64,000 nucleotides of DNA from positions 161,871,043-161,935,042 of the forward strand of contig CP136069.1 in the NCBI GenBank assembly GCA_032622095.1. Direction: 5' to 3'. The notes under the pieces are model-generated. The model ran no database searches, was not told the origin of the DNA, and saw only the letters and a program-made list of their open reading frames with translations. The first letter of the stretch is position 1. Each line of letters opens with the position of its first letter. The position numbers and the translations under genes were made by a program. The DNA comes from Siphonodentalium dalli. Lineage: Eukaryota > Mollusca > Scaphopoda > Gadilida > Siphonodentaliidae. Positions 37,401-45,659 of this stretch are shown here, piece after piece.

Positions 37401-40247
37401 CGGGTGGATATATTTTCACAGGATACCCACCGCCAAGGCCGCACGTGCCTTTAAGGAGTTCTGATGAGTTTTCGAGTGTTTTTATGTGATCAATTGGACT
37501 GCGAATGTCATCTGAAATATGAATCCATAACATATTCGAAATATTGTGTGCATATATATTATGAATGTATTTCAATTGAAATTAATTGAACATCCATCTC
37601 AGCATTCAGATTTGCGATCTCAAAAAGGTGAATGAATGATAACGCGATGCCTTGATCACACGCACGTGAATGCTGCCGTTCGTATGCATGCAGCTACTCG
37701 GATATTCGTTTAGTATTAACATGCTTGGAGTTTGTATATAGACCACACATGCCGGACGACACGCTACGGCGTATCAACGATTTGTTATAATCATGTTTAT
37801 TTTACAGACTTTATGACTCGTTCCCACTCGAGTAGACCGTTACGCGACAATGAAACCGAATCATCTTATCGAATATACATATATCGTATTTCTCCAAATT
37901 ATGCAATTCTGTCTTTTTTAAGAGTCATCAGATAATATTGTAACGATTCTATGTTAACCTTAAACATCCGTACATATATCATCACAATGTGCTATGTGTG
38001 TAACACGTGTGTGCCTTCTCATCTGGATGTCGATGAGCCTCTGTATTGTGTCTATAGAGCGCATGTAGTCAGCTTACCAAGCTACAACACCATGTTTAAA
38101 CAAAATCAAACCAGACCATGCGGTTTTTATTTAATTGTTAACACCTCTCCTTGTTCAACCGATTTTGGTTGTCTTTTGTCTATAAAATGATGGGATTGAA
38201 AACAAATTTGTTAAGGGCATTTCCGCCCCGATAATTTTGAGACATGTATATTCGATCGATATACATGTATAGTTTCATCATTGTGCGGTCTTTTTTCAAT
38301 CCCGAAATTTGTACTCAATTTCGATGCATACACCAGATTTCTCGATGTTTTAATGACATTTGGCCAGTTATCTCCTTTTTTGCTGCATCCTATACATAAA
38401 AAATGCAAAACCAGAAAAGTTGATTTTTGCAAGACCGCTTTGGATGTTTCGACCGCACAATGATGAAACTATATATCGACAGAATATACATGTCTCAAAA
38501 TTATCGGCTGAAATGCCCTTAACAATTTTTTTTTCAAACCCATCATTTTTATAGACAAAAGACAACCTAATCGGTTGAACAAGGAGAGGTGTTAACAATT
38601 AAAGTGCAAGATAACTAGTTGTGACTGGCATGCAAAAATTAGGCAGACCGGATTTCGTCTGCATAAAGTCGCGGTCTGCCTAATGATGGTCGAGAGCACG
38701 TATAAATATCTATCTTTTTGCTTGCGATGTTTTGTATAAGAATTCACCTTTTTGAGATCGCAAATCTGAATGCTGAGATGGATGTTCAATTAATTTCAAT
38801 TGAAATACATTCATAATATATATGCACACAATATTTCGAATATGTTATGGATTCACATTTCAGATGACATTCGCAGTCCAATTGATCAGTCCCAGATACA
38901 CATAAAAACACTCGAAAACTCACCAGAACTCCTTAAGTGATACGCATATTTACTGCACAGAAGCTCGGCGTTTGATCACATCTCCATCTGTGCCGTTAGC
39001 ATCTTTCTGGACCGACAGTGGTCCCTTGACTCCCTTCATATCGCGCGGATATTGAGAACGACACGGATTTTTAAAATTCTGTCAAATCCTATGCTTCATT
39101 GACAGATTCAACTATATATACCGGCATTTGTTTTGGAAGCATGGAAGTCCAGGAACTATACTAGTGAATGGATGTTCTCGAAAATTTTAGTGAGCAAAAG
39201 CAAAAACACCATTGAAAAAATTCGCCAAAAAAATTATGGTTTGATCTGGGAAAACTGATTGACAACTGGTGGATAAATACTCCTGCTTCGTGTGGACATA
39301 CACATACGATGATCGATGTCTGTTTTACGATGATAAACAAACATATCCCCATATCATACACGTGAAAATGTCTTTCCAATTTCCTCGGCTTTGGCGATAC
39401 CCTCGGCTTTGGCGATACCACGTACACGGGGGTGATAATGATGTGCCATAGCTCGCCATGTTGCCCGCTGAGTTTCCGCACAATGAGTCGACTCGACCAA
39501 TTGACCCATTGCGTTTCACCAAGGTTGATCTCTACTCATTACGTTTTGCTACATTGTATTATCTACGATATAATATAATTGCACGATCGATCGTCCAGAA
39601 TTGTGTTTGACCATGGCAATCCATCATTCACTTACATATCATGCACGTTGTATTTTATTGACATGATCTCACTGCATGTTTATCTACTTATATTAATTTC
39701 ATGCGTATTAAGACAGTTCCCAAATTGCATTTTTAATTTTGCGACGTTTAATTCTACGCATAATTCCGCTAACATTATCATGTGGGCCGATGAAGCTGTG
39801 TCGGAATTGTCGGGAGAAATTCAGCTGAGAGAAAGTATCTGGAATAAACAAAGCGAACAATATATACAAGGACCAAAACAAGAAAAAGGCTGATCATAAC
39901 GAACGTTGGAAGACTCGTTGTGCGAATATGCAGCGGGCGACATGGCCAGCTATGGCATATTAATTGTGACGACCAATTATCACCAAACTCCAGCATAATA
40001 AATTGTCACACCTACTATGCCATCGCTACTGTGATACGTGTGTCCGCAGCCAATTGTACAGGTGCGCTGATGTTAATCCGATGATAATGTTATATTCTCT
40101 ATTTAATTGTTCAGGCGCGCCGATGTTAACCCGATGATGATGTTCATGATGCCACAGCTGCTGGGTATGGGCGGCCAGGGTGGCGCACAGAACCCAATGA
40201 TGAACATGTTGTTACCCATGGCAATGATGGATTTCGGATTATTCTAA
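22381..40247 (+). CDS. Five-exon gene for a small secreted Pro/Gly/Met-rich protein (exons 22381-22404, 26892-27084, 32223-32261, 35381-35399, 40115-40247)
   Basis: Joining five segments with GT-AG borders gives 408 nt, 135 residues and a stop, with phases 0, 1, 1 and 2 matching at every junction. The N-terminus MNTVFYCA plus CFCSVIAVA is a typical signal peptide with an AVA cleavage site, so the product is predicted to be secreted. The mature chain starts MPQFTPPPPY, passes through Pro/Met repeats (PFPIPMPFPAQ), then TG/PGT repeats, a basic GGQQRRGPGMNPL, and a Met-rich end (NPMMMFMMPQLL, NPMMNMLLPMAMM) finishing in DFGLF. There is no cysteine after the signal. A TATA box lies upstream and AATAAA at 40376. 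I do not recognise an orthologue. Low-complexity secreted Met/Gly-rich chains are known among mollusc shell-matrix proteins, so a biomineral or extracellular matrix role is a guess. Confidence 0.75.
22430..23580. repeat. Degenerate minisatellite in intron 1, roughly 30-40-bp phrases
   Basis: Repeats of TTTGGGACACTCGTTGGGTGG-like phrases run through the block with no fixed exact unit. Many short frames on both strands are by-products. No gene is seen in it. Confidence 0.75.
23581..24069. other. Intron 1 sequence, no feature seen
   Basis: AT-rich intronic DNA with short chance frames only. Confidence 0.5.
24075..24560. repeat. Imperfect foldback in intron 1
   Basis: GCAAATAGTGTGTTGTCTGTC near 24122 pairs with a complement near 24525-24545, and GGGATATCATCACCAAATTT appears near-directly in both halves. 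It contains paired ACCCTCTGG motifs. Probably a decayed element. Confidence 0.55.
24715..24825 (-). mobile_element. Helitron-like 5' fragment, copy 3
   Basis: On the minus strand it starts TCTATTATATATTTTGTAAC and continues ACTGCTCGACCGATCCGAAT, matching the 5' part of copies at 3629 and 25998. The rest is missing. Confidence 0.55.
25070..25510. mobile_element. TA-flanked foldback MITE, family TGTGACCCGCC, copy 2
   Basis: TA at 25068-25069 and 25511-25512, with the same ends as the copy at 7931. The interior (GGGGCTCCCTGCAGGGTAAT) is inverted relative to copy 1. The right-hand palindromic module (25409-25457) has lost its left half. Confidence 0.85.
25513..25955. other. Intron 1 sequence, no feature seen
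   Basis: No repeat end or gene recognised; the frames of 66-77 codons here look random. Confidence 0.45.
25957..25997 (+). repeat. Outlying unit of the 41-bp acceptor array
   Basis: It reads ATTGTTTTGTATTTGTGCAG and then TACTTCTTCTGTGACAG, clearly a diverged unit of the array at 26586-26915. It is separated from the array by the Helitron-like insertion. Confidence 0.7.
25998..26585 (+). mobile_element. Helitron-like non-autonomous element, copy 2, inside the acceptor array
   Basis: It starts near TTATATATTTTTGGAACTTC and ends GGGCACATCAGCTAG followed by T. It carries about three tandem roughly 120-nt units (TTTGGTATGTA...CTACTTTGATC). Its 3' end abuts the first full 41-bp acceptor unit, and a unit fragment sits just before its 5' end, so it landed within the array. 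Confidence 0.65.
26586..26913 (+). repeat. 41-bp tandem array of eight splice-acceptor/signal-peptide units
   Basis: Units start at 26586, 26627, 26668, 26709, 26750, 26791, 26832 and 26873. Each contains TTGTTTTGTATTTGTGCAG followed by TGCTTCTGTTCGG or a close variant, i.e. a polypyrimidine tract, an AG acceptor and the first codons of exon 2. The last unit provides the true exon 2 border. Because 41 is not a multiple of three, all three frames stay open as long unsupported ORFs on both strands. Confidence 0.9.
26892..27084 (+). CDS. Exon 2 (193 nt)
   Basis: It begins after tatttgtgcag and reads CFCSVIAVA then MPQFTPPPPY and Pro/Met and TG/PGT repeats. It ends ACA G before donor GTTAGT; phase 1. 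It completes the signal peptide begun in exon 1. Confidence 0.75.
27085..27385. other. Start of intron 2, no feature seen
   Basis: Intronic AT-rich DNA with a short CTTGCTTGCTTGCTTG repeat near 27119. Confidence 0.45.
27386..28110. mobile_element. Two degraded TTAA-family MITE fragments and an (AAAT)n microsatellite
   Basis: An (AAAT)n run at 27386-27407 is followed by a MITE fragment ending CCAGTCATGGGAGGG (about 27555-27570) with a module at 27461-27527. A second fragment starts TTAACCCTTCAATGATTGGAG at 27933 with a module at about 27982-28052. Both belong to the family at 771 and 34944. Confidence 0.6.
28180..28613. mobile_element. TTAA-flanked MITE, family AGGCCCACTTAAT, copy 1
   Basis: TTAA at 28176-28179 and 28614-28617. 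The ends AGGCCCACTTAATTTTCGA and CGAATATTAAGTGGGCCT are inverted. A related shorter copy with lost flanks lies at 33555-33791. Confidence 0.8.
28614..28900. other. Intron 2 sequence, no feature seen
   Basis: No gene or repeat end recognised. Confidence 0.4.
28915..29115 (+). pseudogene. Exon-like segment, inverted partner of 29360-29620
   Basis: The + frame contains IGCVDTVLGRVPIRCSSIT, resembling IGWIDAVLDRVPTRYSSIT on the minus strand of 29360-29620. It ends GCATTGAG|GTAAAT, which resembles a donor. It is probably a decayed duplicate of one exon rather than an exon of the Met-rich gene. Family not recognised. Confidence 0.35.
29345..29575 (-). pseudogene. Exon-like segment on the minus strand
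   Basis: The frame reads TDATYTSSLSTKAWDIGW, IDAVLDRVPTRYSSITDF, then GGGYLAFMSSNGSFVYINIE and GRLSQAW. The frame lacks an upstream ATG but has a possible acceptor (aaatcaatag|gatac) and a GT after the last codons. The spacing of W, P, G and Y faintly recalls a MAM domain, which I would not rely on. With the partner at 28915 it forms an inverted pair. Confidence 0.35.
29686..30134. mobile_element. TTAA-flanked MITE, family AGGCACGTGCGG, copy 1
   Basis: TTAA at 29682-29685 and 30135-30138. The ends AGGCACGGGCGGCG and CGCCGCCCGTATCT are inverted. It holds two AACGCTCTTTAT motifs (29882 and 29924). The second copy, at 36957-37450, is in the same orientation. Confidence 0.85.
30135..30420. other. 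Intron 2 sequence, no feature seen
   Basis: AT-rich DNA between the MITE and the 49-bp minisatellite. Confidence 0.4.
30421..32046. repeat. Minisatellite of about 33 units of 49-50 bp in intron 2
   Basis: The unit contains ACGGTTTGGAGATTACATTA then GTGACGTAGGTTCCTGAACG and TCTGAAG or TCTGACG. Two variable sites recur: GAAGTGACGG or GACGCGACGG, and GTAGG or GTACGG. Units are very similar, so amplification is recent. Each unit carries a TGACGTA core. A single inverted piece (AGGAACCTACGTCACC) lies at 29622-29637. Confidence 0.95.
32223..32261 (+). CDS. Exon 3 (39 nt)
   Basis: Acceptor tatttccag and donor GTGAGT. With the G carried from exon 2 it encodes GGQQRRGPGMNPL and leaves phase 1. A 39-nt exon is unusually small. 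Confidence 0.7.
32262..32948. other. Intron 3 sequence with ATGGCGGCC-rich repeat remnant
   Basis: It contains ATGGCGGCCATTTTACTTG near 32443 and ATGGCGGCCAAGATGGTGGC near 32559. No gene recognised. Confidence 0.4.
32949..33293. mobile_element. TTAA-flanked MITE, family AGGTACTCAATC, copy 2
   Basis: It starts AGGTACTCAATCGG after TTTAA and ends AATGCATCT before TTAA. It holds the same interior as the copy at 1544, plus a (CAA)n stretch. Confidence 0.75.
33300..33860. mobile_element. Degraded foldback including an AGGCCCACCTAAT MITE copy (33555-33791)
   Basis: CAACTTGACATTTTTAATTT near 33347 pairs with the complement near 33640-33660. The inner MITE ends AGGCCCACCTAATTTTCGAA and CGAATTTTAGGTGGGCT are related to 28180-28613, but its flanks are not TTAA. 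Confidence 0.55.
33861..34349. other. Intron 3 sequence, G-tract at 34063-34075
   Basis: Short TTGCCCGAA repeats occur near 33978-34040. No gene seen. Confidence 0.45.
34354..34490. mobile_element. TTAA-flanked MITE, family AGGGGTACTGTACAC, short copy
   Basis: TTAA at 34350-34353 and 34491-34494; 137 bp. It is an internal-deletion version of 2024-2436. Confidence 0.8.
34561..34776. repeat. Near-perfect 216-nt hairpin with a 3-nt loop
   Basis: The arms 34561-34666 and 34670-34776 are reverse complements with one single-base indel; the loop is ACC between GCTCTC and GAGAGC. It is far better preserved than neighbouring repeats. Confidence 0.95.
34944..35216. mobile_element. TTAA-flanked MITE, family CCCTTCCATGACTGG
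   Basis: TTAACCCTTCCATGACTGG at the left and CGTCATGAAAGGGTTAA at the right, with modules at 35002-35069 and 35099-35165. It matches the complete copy at 771-1034. Confidence 0.8.
35381..35399 (+). CDS. Exon 4, 19-nt microexon
   Basis: The acceptor tttcttttacag has a strong polypyrimidine tract and the donor is GTAAGT. With the T carried from exon 3 it encodes LMMAMM and leaves AG, which joins G of exon 5 to give Arg. The phases fit only if this exon is included. Confidence 0.65.
35400..35500 (+). repeat. Tandem duplicates of exon 4 and its donor
   Basis: A second 19-nt segment at 35466-35484 is followed by GTAAGTAATAT and preceded by CAGAG. Between them another copy of the donor region has GATAAAT instead of GTAAGT. 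The second copy has a weak polypyrimidine tract, so its use is uncertain. Confidence 0.6.
35501..36885. other. Intron 4 sequence with a repeat rich in TTGGAAATTTC phrases
   Basis: GTTGGAAATTTC and GAAATTTC(A/C)CACC phrases recur at about 35835-36060 and resemble parts of the element at 57101-58317. No gene seen. Confidence 0.45.
36888..39001. repeat. Nested foldback in intron 4
   Basis: The outer arms (36888-37632 without the MITE, and 38746-39001) pair: GCTAACGGCACAGATG at the left, CATCTGTGCCGTTAGC at the right. A second inverted pair lies inside (about 38145-38290 with 38435-38600, centre near 38365). The left arm contains the MITE at 36957-37450; the right arm has the unfilled TTAA at 38933-38936. 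Confidence 0.85.
36957..37450. mobile_element. TTAA-flanked MITE, family AGGCACGTGCGG, copy 2
   Basis: TTAA at 36953-36956 and 37451-37454. The ends AGGCACGTGCGGCC and GGCCGCACGTGCCT are perfectly inverted. It contains two AACGCTCTTTAT motifs (37175 and 37217). The other arm of the enclosing foldback preserves the empty site. Confidence 0.92.
39440..39965 (+). pseudogene. MADF / Myb-SANT-like domain fragment in a small inverted repeat
   Basis: At about 39780-39892 the + frame reads MWADEAVSELSGEIQLRESI and WNKQSEQY. A frameshift to another frame then gives NKKKADHNERWKTRCANM. This follows the MADF/Myb-like pattern (W-D..V..L...I....LWN..S..Y). Such domains occur in host regulators and in PIF/Harbinger accessory proteins. 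A complementary segment at about 39449-39495 pairs with 39912-39960, so this may be a decayed element. Confidence 0.4.
40115..40247 (+). CDS. Exon 5, terminal coding exon
   Basis: Acceptor tttaattgttcag. With AG from exon 4 it reads RRADVNPMMMFMMPQLL, then GMGGQGGAQ, NPMMNMLLPMAMM and DFGLF before TAA. Met is the most frequent residue. Confidence 0.75.
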
Positions 40248-40375
40248 ATACAGCGGACACAACGATATGGATATCAGCTATATACAGCCTCGTTTCGGAT
40301 TGATCCATTCAGAGGACACGGGTTATTTTTGTTTGCTCATACACGTGCAACCGTATTGTTTTGTGTTTTGTCTTC

Positions 40376-40381
40376 AATAAA
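40376..40381 (+). terminator. Polyadenylation signal of the Met-rich gene
   Basis: AATAAA about 130 nt after the stop codon, following a T-rich stretch. Confidence 0.6.
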
Positions 40382-40543
40382 ATTAACTTATTATAATATG
40401 GTTCCGTATTTCAATCTGTATTCTCACGTATATGGTAAAGTCGTGGCGCACATGAACAAATTGCCAGTAGCCGAACAACATACTTGGTATAATTTCGCTT
40501 CGCGAATTGATGCACTATGCTGTTCGGCCACTTACAATTTTAC

Positions 40544-41058
40544 CAGGCCAGGAACATCCTGAATTCCACTATTATAATGGTATTCCACTATTATAGTGAT
40601 ATATGACCATTACTATTTTGTGAATTTGATAAAAAAGGGATAATAAAAAAATCATATTTCACACAAATTATTCAAAATCAGAGTCGCACTAATTCTGTAT
40701 CAGACATATATTTAGTTCATGAGAATGATTAATCATGACGGCACACGATTAGCAACCCAGTTAGCATTCAATTAGTTTAAATGTTGTTATGAAGGAGCAA
40801 TTGAGTCATCCTTTTATTGTCATTCAGAAAGGCATATATTATAAGTAGTAATATTATTGAATAACAAAAATGGGGCAAAAGATTGCACAACGAATTTTGT
40901 CGATAGACTGTTCATTCGCTGTGATATTGCAAGAGTAGAATTCGGCTGTGCGCTGGTATGCACCGTCTTCTATTCCCAACGCAAATAAATGAAATATGAA
41001 TATATTATGGTCATATACCACTATAATAGTGGCATTCAGGATGACTGTGCCTGACCTG
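40544..41058. repeat. Foldback element downstream of the Met-rich gene
   Basis: CAGGCCAGGAACATCCTGAA at the left and TTCAGGATGACTGTGCCTGA at the right pair, as do several CACTATTATAGTG boxes. The interior is AT-rich and non-coding. Confidence 0.7.
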
Positions 41059-41202
41059 TTTATAAGCCCATAACATTAATGCAACAAAAATAGGTTGATG
41101 GCATATAGATTGCAGAGCGTTTATCTCCTTTACATAGACATCGAGAATGTTGATGGGTTAAGTGCCGTCTCACAAGCATCCTCGAATACTTTAGTATATT
41201 AA

Positions 41203-41683
41203 CCCTTTCAGTGCCAGGTGCCGATCTCATCGGCCCTACTTTACGGTATGTAGAGTGCCAGGGCCGATCAAATCAGCCCTAAAAAAATTAAAAAAACATT
41301 ATTTTAGATTTTTTGTTTGTTTTTGGGTTAAATTTTTTGGGTACGCTTAAGCATGCTTTATATAGCGAATTTAAAGACAAACTGGATAAAACATTAGGGG
41401 CATGTTATAACTCAAAACTATCACCATGTATTCATAGTAATAATGTTGATACCCATGAAAAACGTAAGATTTCCTGGCACTAAACCTACAAAATAAGTCT
41501 GTTAAAGAATATAAGATTTTTTTTTTTAAATTGTAAAAAATAATAACAAATGATGAAAAATTGTTAGGCCAATGCATTCTCTTATATATGTGAGGCGACC
41601 TATGGTCGACTCGCATATATAATAGAATGCATTGGCACAGGGTATATGGGTTGATACAAAAATCGGACTTGGCACTGAAAGGG
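41203..41683. mobile_element. MITE with CCCTTTCAGTGCCAG ends
   Basis: It starts CCCTTTCAGTGCCAGG after TTAA and ends TTGGCACTGAAAGGG. The right TTAA is mutated to TTTT. It contains one palindromic module (41569-41635) and a second internal inverted box (GTGCCGATCTCATCGGCCC). Confidence 0.7.
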
Positions 41684-43299
41684 TTTTTTTATTTACTCCC
41701 ACTGAAATAACTTTCAAGTTAGATTGTGTTCGCCTTATACGAGTGTCGTATAAACCTAATTTAGCGAAGAAAATATTGATCTTGGAAACAAAAATATTAC
41801 GATTTCAAACTACGCGCCATGTTTTTGACCTTCACCGGAGAAAACGCATGAAGAACCGGAAGTTCGTTGTTCGCAGCTTCAATCTCTTTCATCGAACAAT
41901 CTCACTCCCTATAAAAATACTTGACGCTTTGAATCTTGTTTCTTTCTCGTTTTTTTCCGAATCGGTTATAGCGGGCCTTTCTTTTGCAGGTAACATGTTT
42001 TGTTTGCAACTCAATAATGTTCGCGAACGGCCGTCGATAAAAGTCACCCAACATATGAGATTTCAAGAACGGTAACTCGTAATGGCATAATTCTCCATTT
42101 TATGACTCCAGCCATAAATTGATTTTTTTATATTAAATAATTCAATTTTACTTTTATGATAGCCTGTTAACCGGACGGAAGGTTTTCAGTAGACATCATC
42201 GACTCAAATTAGTTATTTTAAAATATAATATTGATATTAGATAGCTATTGTCACCAGGAATTTATTGAAATTGGGGTACAGTACCCCTTTAAGGAACAGA
42301 CATTAACTAAGAAATATATCACCTGCCTTATGTTTTTCAATGTAATATATAGTCCCCTGTTAAATCATCAATCAGTTCCAAGGTTTTGAACTGATGGGGT
42401 AATTATGATCTGTATACATGGGCGTATAGCCAATGTAGATATTCATGGCCTGGTTTAACCACCACGTGACAGGCCACCTAAGTTGGCATATACACGTAGT
42501 TGATAGCCAAAATCTTCACTAAATTGCATTGATATCTCATAATACTATTGTTGACAGATAATCTTGAACGGACGAACAATTAAAACGTCAATATGAACAA
42601 ACAGAGATAACTCTATAGAACGGTAAATTATATTAACAACATTCAATTGGTTGTCAACATCCGTACAAAATTTCATTGAGATATCGGAAAACCTATATGA
42701 CTGGAATCTGCTCGGAAGTACGAAAAATCTGGATTAGCAGGGGCATAACTCTAAAATGGAATTGCTAGTATAGCGGACAGGTGGGCGGAGGACAGGGCGC
42801 GTGTAGCCCAGTATACATACAATTCACTTCGTTAGTGTGGCATCACTTCTCGTCGTAAGGAGAACTAAGTGGTAATGCAGGTATCAGAGAGTTATGTTAT
42901 CAATTGGCATCACCCTCCATTGGGCTGCTCGTAACAGTTGTTAAAATCCCTTAAGAGTGATGTTGCTGAAAATCGTAGGAATGATATAAACCACAACCAA
43001 AAAATATCATGACTATAATTCTAACTTAATTTCGTATTTCGGCCCCTGCTCAAGTCAAATGGCGCCTCATAAGAGAGACTGGCCCTTATCCGAGAATATA
43101 TGTCGTGTCTGTCTGACAGACTAAGTCCTGGTAAGTTTTGAAAATGGCAATGCGGGAGGTAGGCCTATGCCCAAAGATGCTTATGTTCCAATATTTTAAA
43201 AAAATTCTATTTTTGTATTTGTCATTTTTATGATGAAGATTAAAGTTTTATATCAAATATTGAGTTTCTATTTGTGTTTATTTTATAAATATACTCACC
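41684..43299. other. No gene seen
   Basis: A 147-codon frame (41632-42075) begins inside the MITE and has no recognisable domain. A MITE end remnant (GGTACAGTACCCCTTTAA) lies near 42276-42294. A possible TATA box (CTATAAAAATA) lies near 41910 but no gene follows. Confidence 0.45.
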
Positions 43300-44059
43300 T
43301 AAATGAAACATCAATGAAAACAAAGCTTTATACAGCTACTTTGAGTGTGAAATACATCATATCGATTCGAGATCGACACCGAATTAGTCCGCTGATTCGG
43401 ATATTTTCGAATCGGTGTTACTTTGATGAGCAGAACGACATTGGTCAAATGGTAAACTTCACGTGTAAGCGATTCAATGATGCTGTTAGTGAACTTGATG
43501 TACTTCACGGTAAACAAATCCAAACAACCGAGCGTTCGATAGACCTTGATAAACTCGGTATGAAGTATAACTTAATTTTTGTGGGCATTGCCGAAGAATC
43601 GAAGATGAAACTAACAATAAAACAACAGAAGCCGTCTTACGTGACTTCATTGTGAACACTCTTGACATTAATGATCACATTGACTTCGGAAACGTACACA
43701 GGCTCGGAAATAGGCGCAATACACCCCACAGCAAGAGGCATCTCATAGCTAGGTTCGCCAATTATAATCAAAAGGAGCTAATCAATCGATCCGTTAGGGG
43801 ACTCGGTCAACCTAATGAGTTTCGTGTATACGAACAGTTTCCCAAGGAAGTTCAGGAATACCGTAAACAGGTGCTCATACCCATAGCTAAGGACACCAGG
43901 CGTCGAGGTGAAAACGCGCGTGTGACTGGAGATAGGCTTTTTGTGAATAAGGCGATGGTATATGTTACATATTGGGTCCCTGATGTGATTGTCGGACATG
44001 TTGACAGCAACACAGTTTATAGCGAAAAAGATCAATTTATTCAATACAGATCCTAACAT
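43300..44059 (+). pseudogene. LINE ORF1 (RNA-binding protein), decayed
   Basis: Two frames joined by a frameshift near 43640 give a coiled/basic N-part, then YNLIFVGIAEES, then HIDFGNVHRLGNRR, RHLIARFANYNQKE, FRVYEQFPKEVQEYRKQ and VLIPIAKDTRRRGENARV. This order (GI.E, VHRLG, ARF, EQFP, RK..PI.K..R..G) is the conserved RRM-like ORF1 core of many non-LTR retrotransposons. It acts as a nucleic-acid chaperone in retrotransposition. It is followed by ORF2 in the same orientation. Confidence 0.8.
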
Positions 44060-44760
44060 ACAACCAGCTCGATGACGTCACAAACTCAGTACAAAAGTAC
44101 GGAAGCCCAGATCAATACATGACAGTATATGCAGACGAACAACCAACATATCGCTGGTACCCGGACAGACAGACCCATAACATTCAAAAGTTACCAGTTA
44201 ACATGTTCAGCTTCACCCGTCCTCCCCCGGTGGGGGCCCCTTGCTGACCGGGCCAGTTGGTGCACCACGGGGCTTTGCGACAGGATCGACCTATTATACA
44301 GGGTCGCTACCTATGAACGCAGCGTGTTGTGGTCTGATTGGATTGGTCAGCGGTGGAGGCCCCACCGGATGCGGAACTGTGTATCAACACCAGGGAAGCT
44401 TACCAAATGTGTCTTTATCAGGTTCAGGACCTGTGTTCCCGTTGGGGACTGCGCCGCCCGGTTCAATGTGTGTGCCTATCGTGGGCGGGTCTGTTCCATC
44501 CCCGACAACGGGCATCGCGGTCAACAGTGCGATGCCTGCAAAGGTTGTATCGACTTTTCCCAGCGATGTCTGTTGTGACTGGCGATGGACCGGCCCCTGT
44601 GCCTACCACAACTACAGCAGGCCCCCGTGGGGTTGGCGCTGTCACGTCACAACTGGCGCATCATATTTTGATGAAATTCCATGTATGACCGGAGGTTCGT
44701 CCAACCACCCACCCCAAACAATACCTGTATCCCATAGCTAGGAATTCGCGGGTGAGAGGA
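44060..44760 (+). pseudogene. LINE inter-ORF region
   Basis: G+C-richer than its surroundings and open in two overlapping frames (44241-44741 and 44338-44688), but neither has a recognised domain. Probably part of ORF1's end or the ORF1/ORF2 linker. Confidence 0.4.
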
Positions 44761-45659
44761 CGGCCCACAAACTGCAGATATGTTCCCTGCATGTGGGTGG
44801 TATCATTGGACGGATGCAAGATCCAGAATTCATTTCGTTTTTAACACAGTATGATATAATCTGTCTTCAGGAAACGAAAACTGATAGTTTAGACAAAATT
44901 GACATCCCGGGGTTTGATGTTCTGATCATCCAACATAGACATGAAATTTCGAGGTTTAAATCCGGTGGTCTATACGTTTTAGTCCGAAAGAAACTATCGT
45001 GGCTAGTTGAGCCATTACCAGTTGTCAACAAGTATGTAGTTTGGTTCAAAATAAAAGCGGACAGGGATCCAATTTTCGTTGGAAATGTGTATATTCCACC
45101 CGAAGGTTCTAAATACAGCTCGAACGAATCTTTCGATCTATTATTGACAACAATTGCCACAATTAAATCATTCTGACCAAATGTAATGCTTTTCGGCGAT
45201 TTTAACGCACTTTTGGATTTCACCTCAGGAGAACCGCGAGATGGAAGCGCGTCCTTCAACCCGGAAGATGTGACACTGCGTTACTCGCAGGACAAGCACA
45301 CCAACAAGTTTGGTTACAGATTAATTGATGTGTGTAGAGCATCCGAAATTCTTATTACCAACGGAAGAGTGGGCGCTGACAAAGATATTGGTCGATTGAC
45401 ATGCAAAAAAGCAAGTGTTGTTGATTATCTCATATAATCGTGGCTATCAATGACACTGATATCCAATTTCCGCGTGGGCGGGCACAATCCTTTGTTGTCG
45501 GACTGTCATGGTCCAGTTATCTGCGAGCTCACACTGGATACCGACAATCATACTACCATTAAACACTCCGTGTGCATCACGTTGACTACCACCGATACCA
45601 CCATCTCTGTGAACAAGAAAAGAAGATGCATGCATCAGGTCCCCCATGAACTATTTTAA
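44761..45659 (+). pseudogene. LINE ORF2 part 1: apurinic-like endonuclease
   Basis: In one frame with two stops (near 45174 and 45435) it reads YDIICLQETKTDSLDKIDIP, FKSGGLYVLVRKKL, VGNVYIPPEGSKY, MLFGDFNALLDF, then NKFGYRLIDVCRASEI and LLSDCHGPVICEL. These match the exonuclease-endonuclease-phosphatase motifs (QETK, GD-N, SD.PV). It breaks off at about 45660 after NKKRR; the next part resumes near 51000. Confidence 0.85.

Noticed and set aside
41632-42075. 147-codon plus-strand frame
   Set aside because: It starts within a MITE end, has no domain and shows no codon or splice support.
44241-44741. 166-codon Gly/Pro/Cys-rich frame as a separate gene
   Set aside because: It lies between LINE ORF1 and ORF2, overlaps a second open frame, and has no recognisable domain or own promoter.
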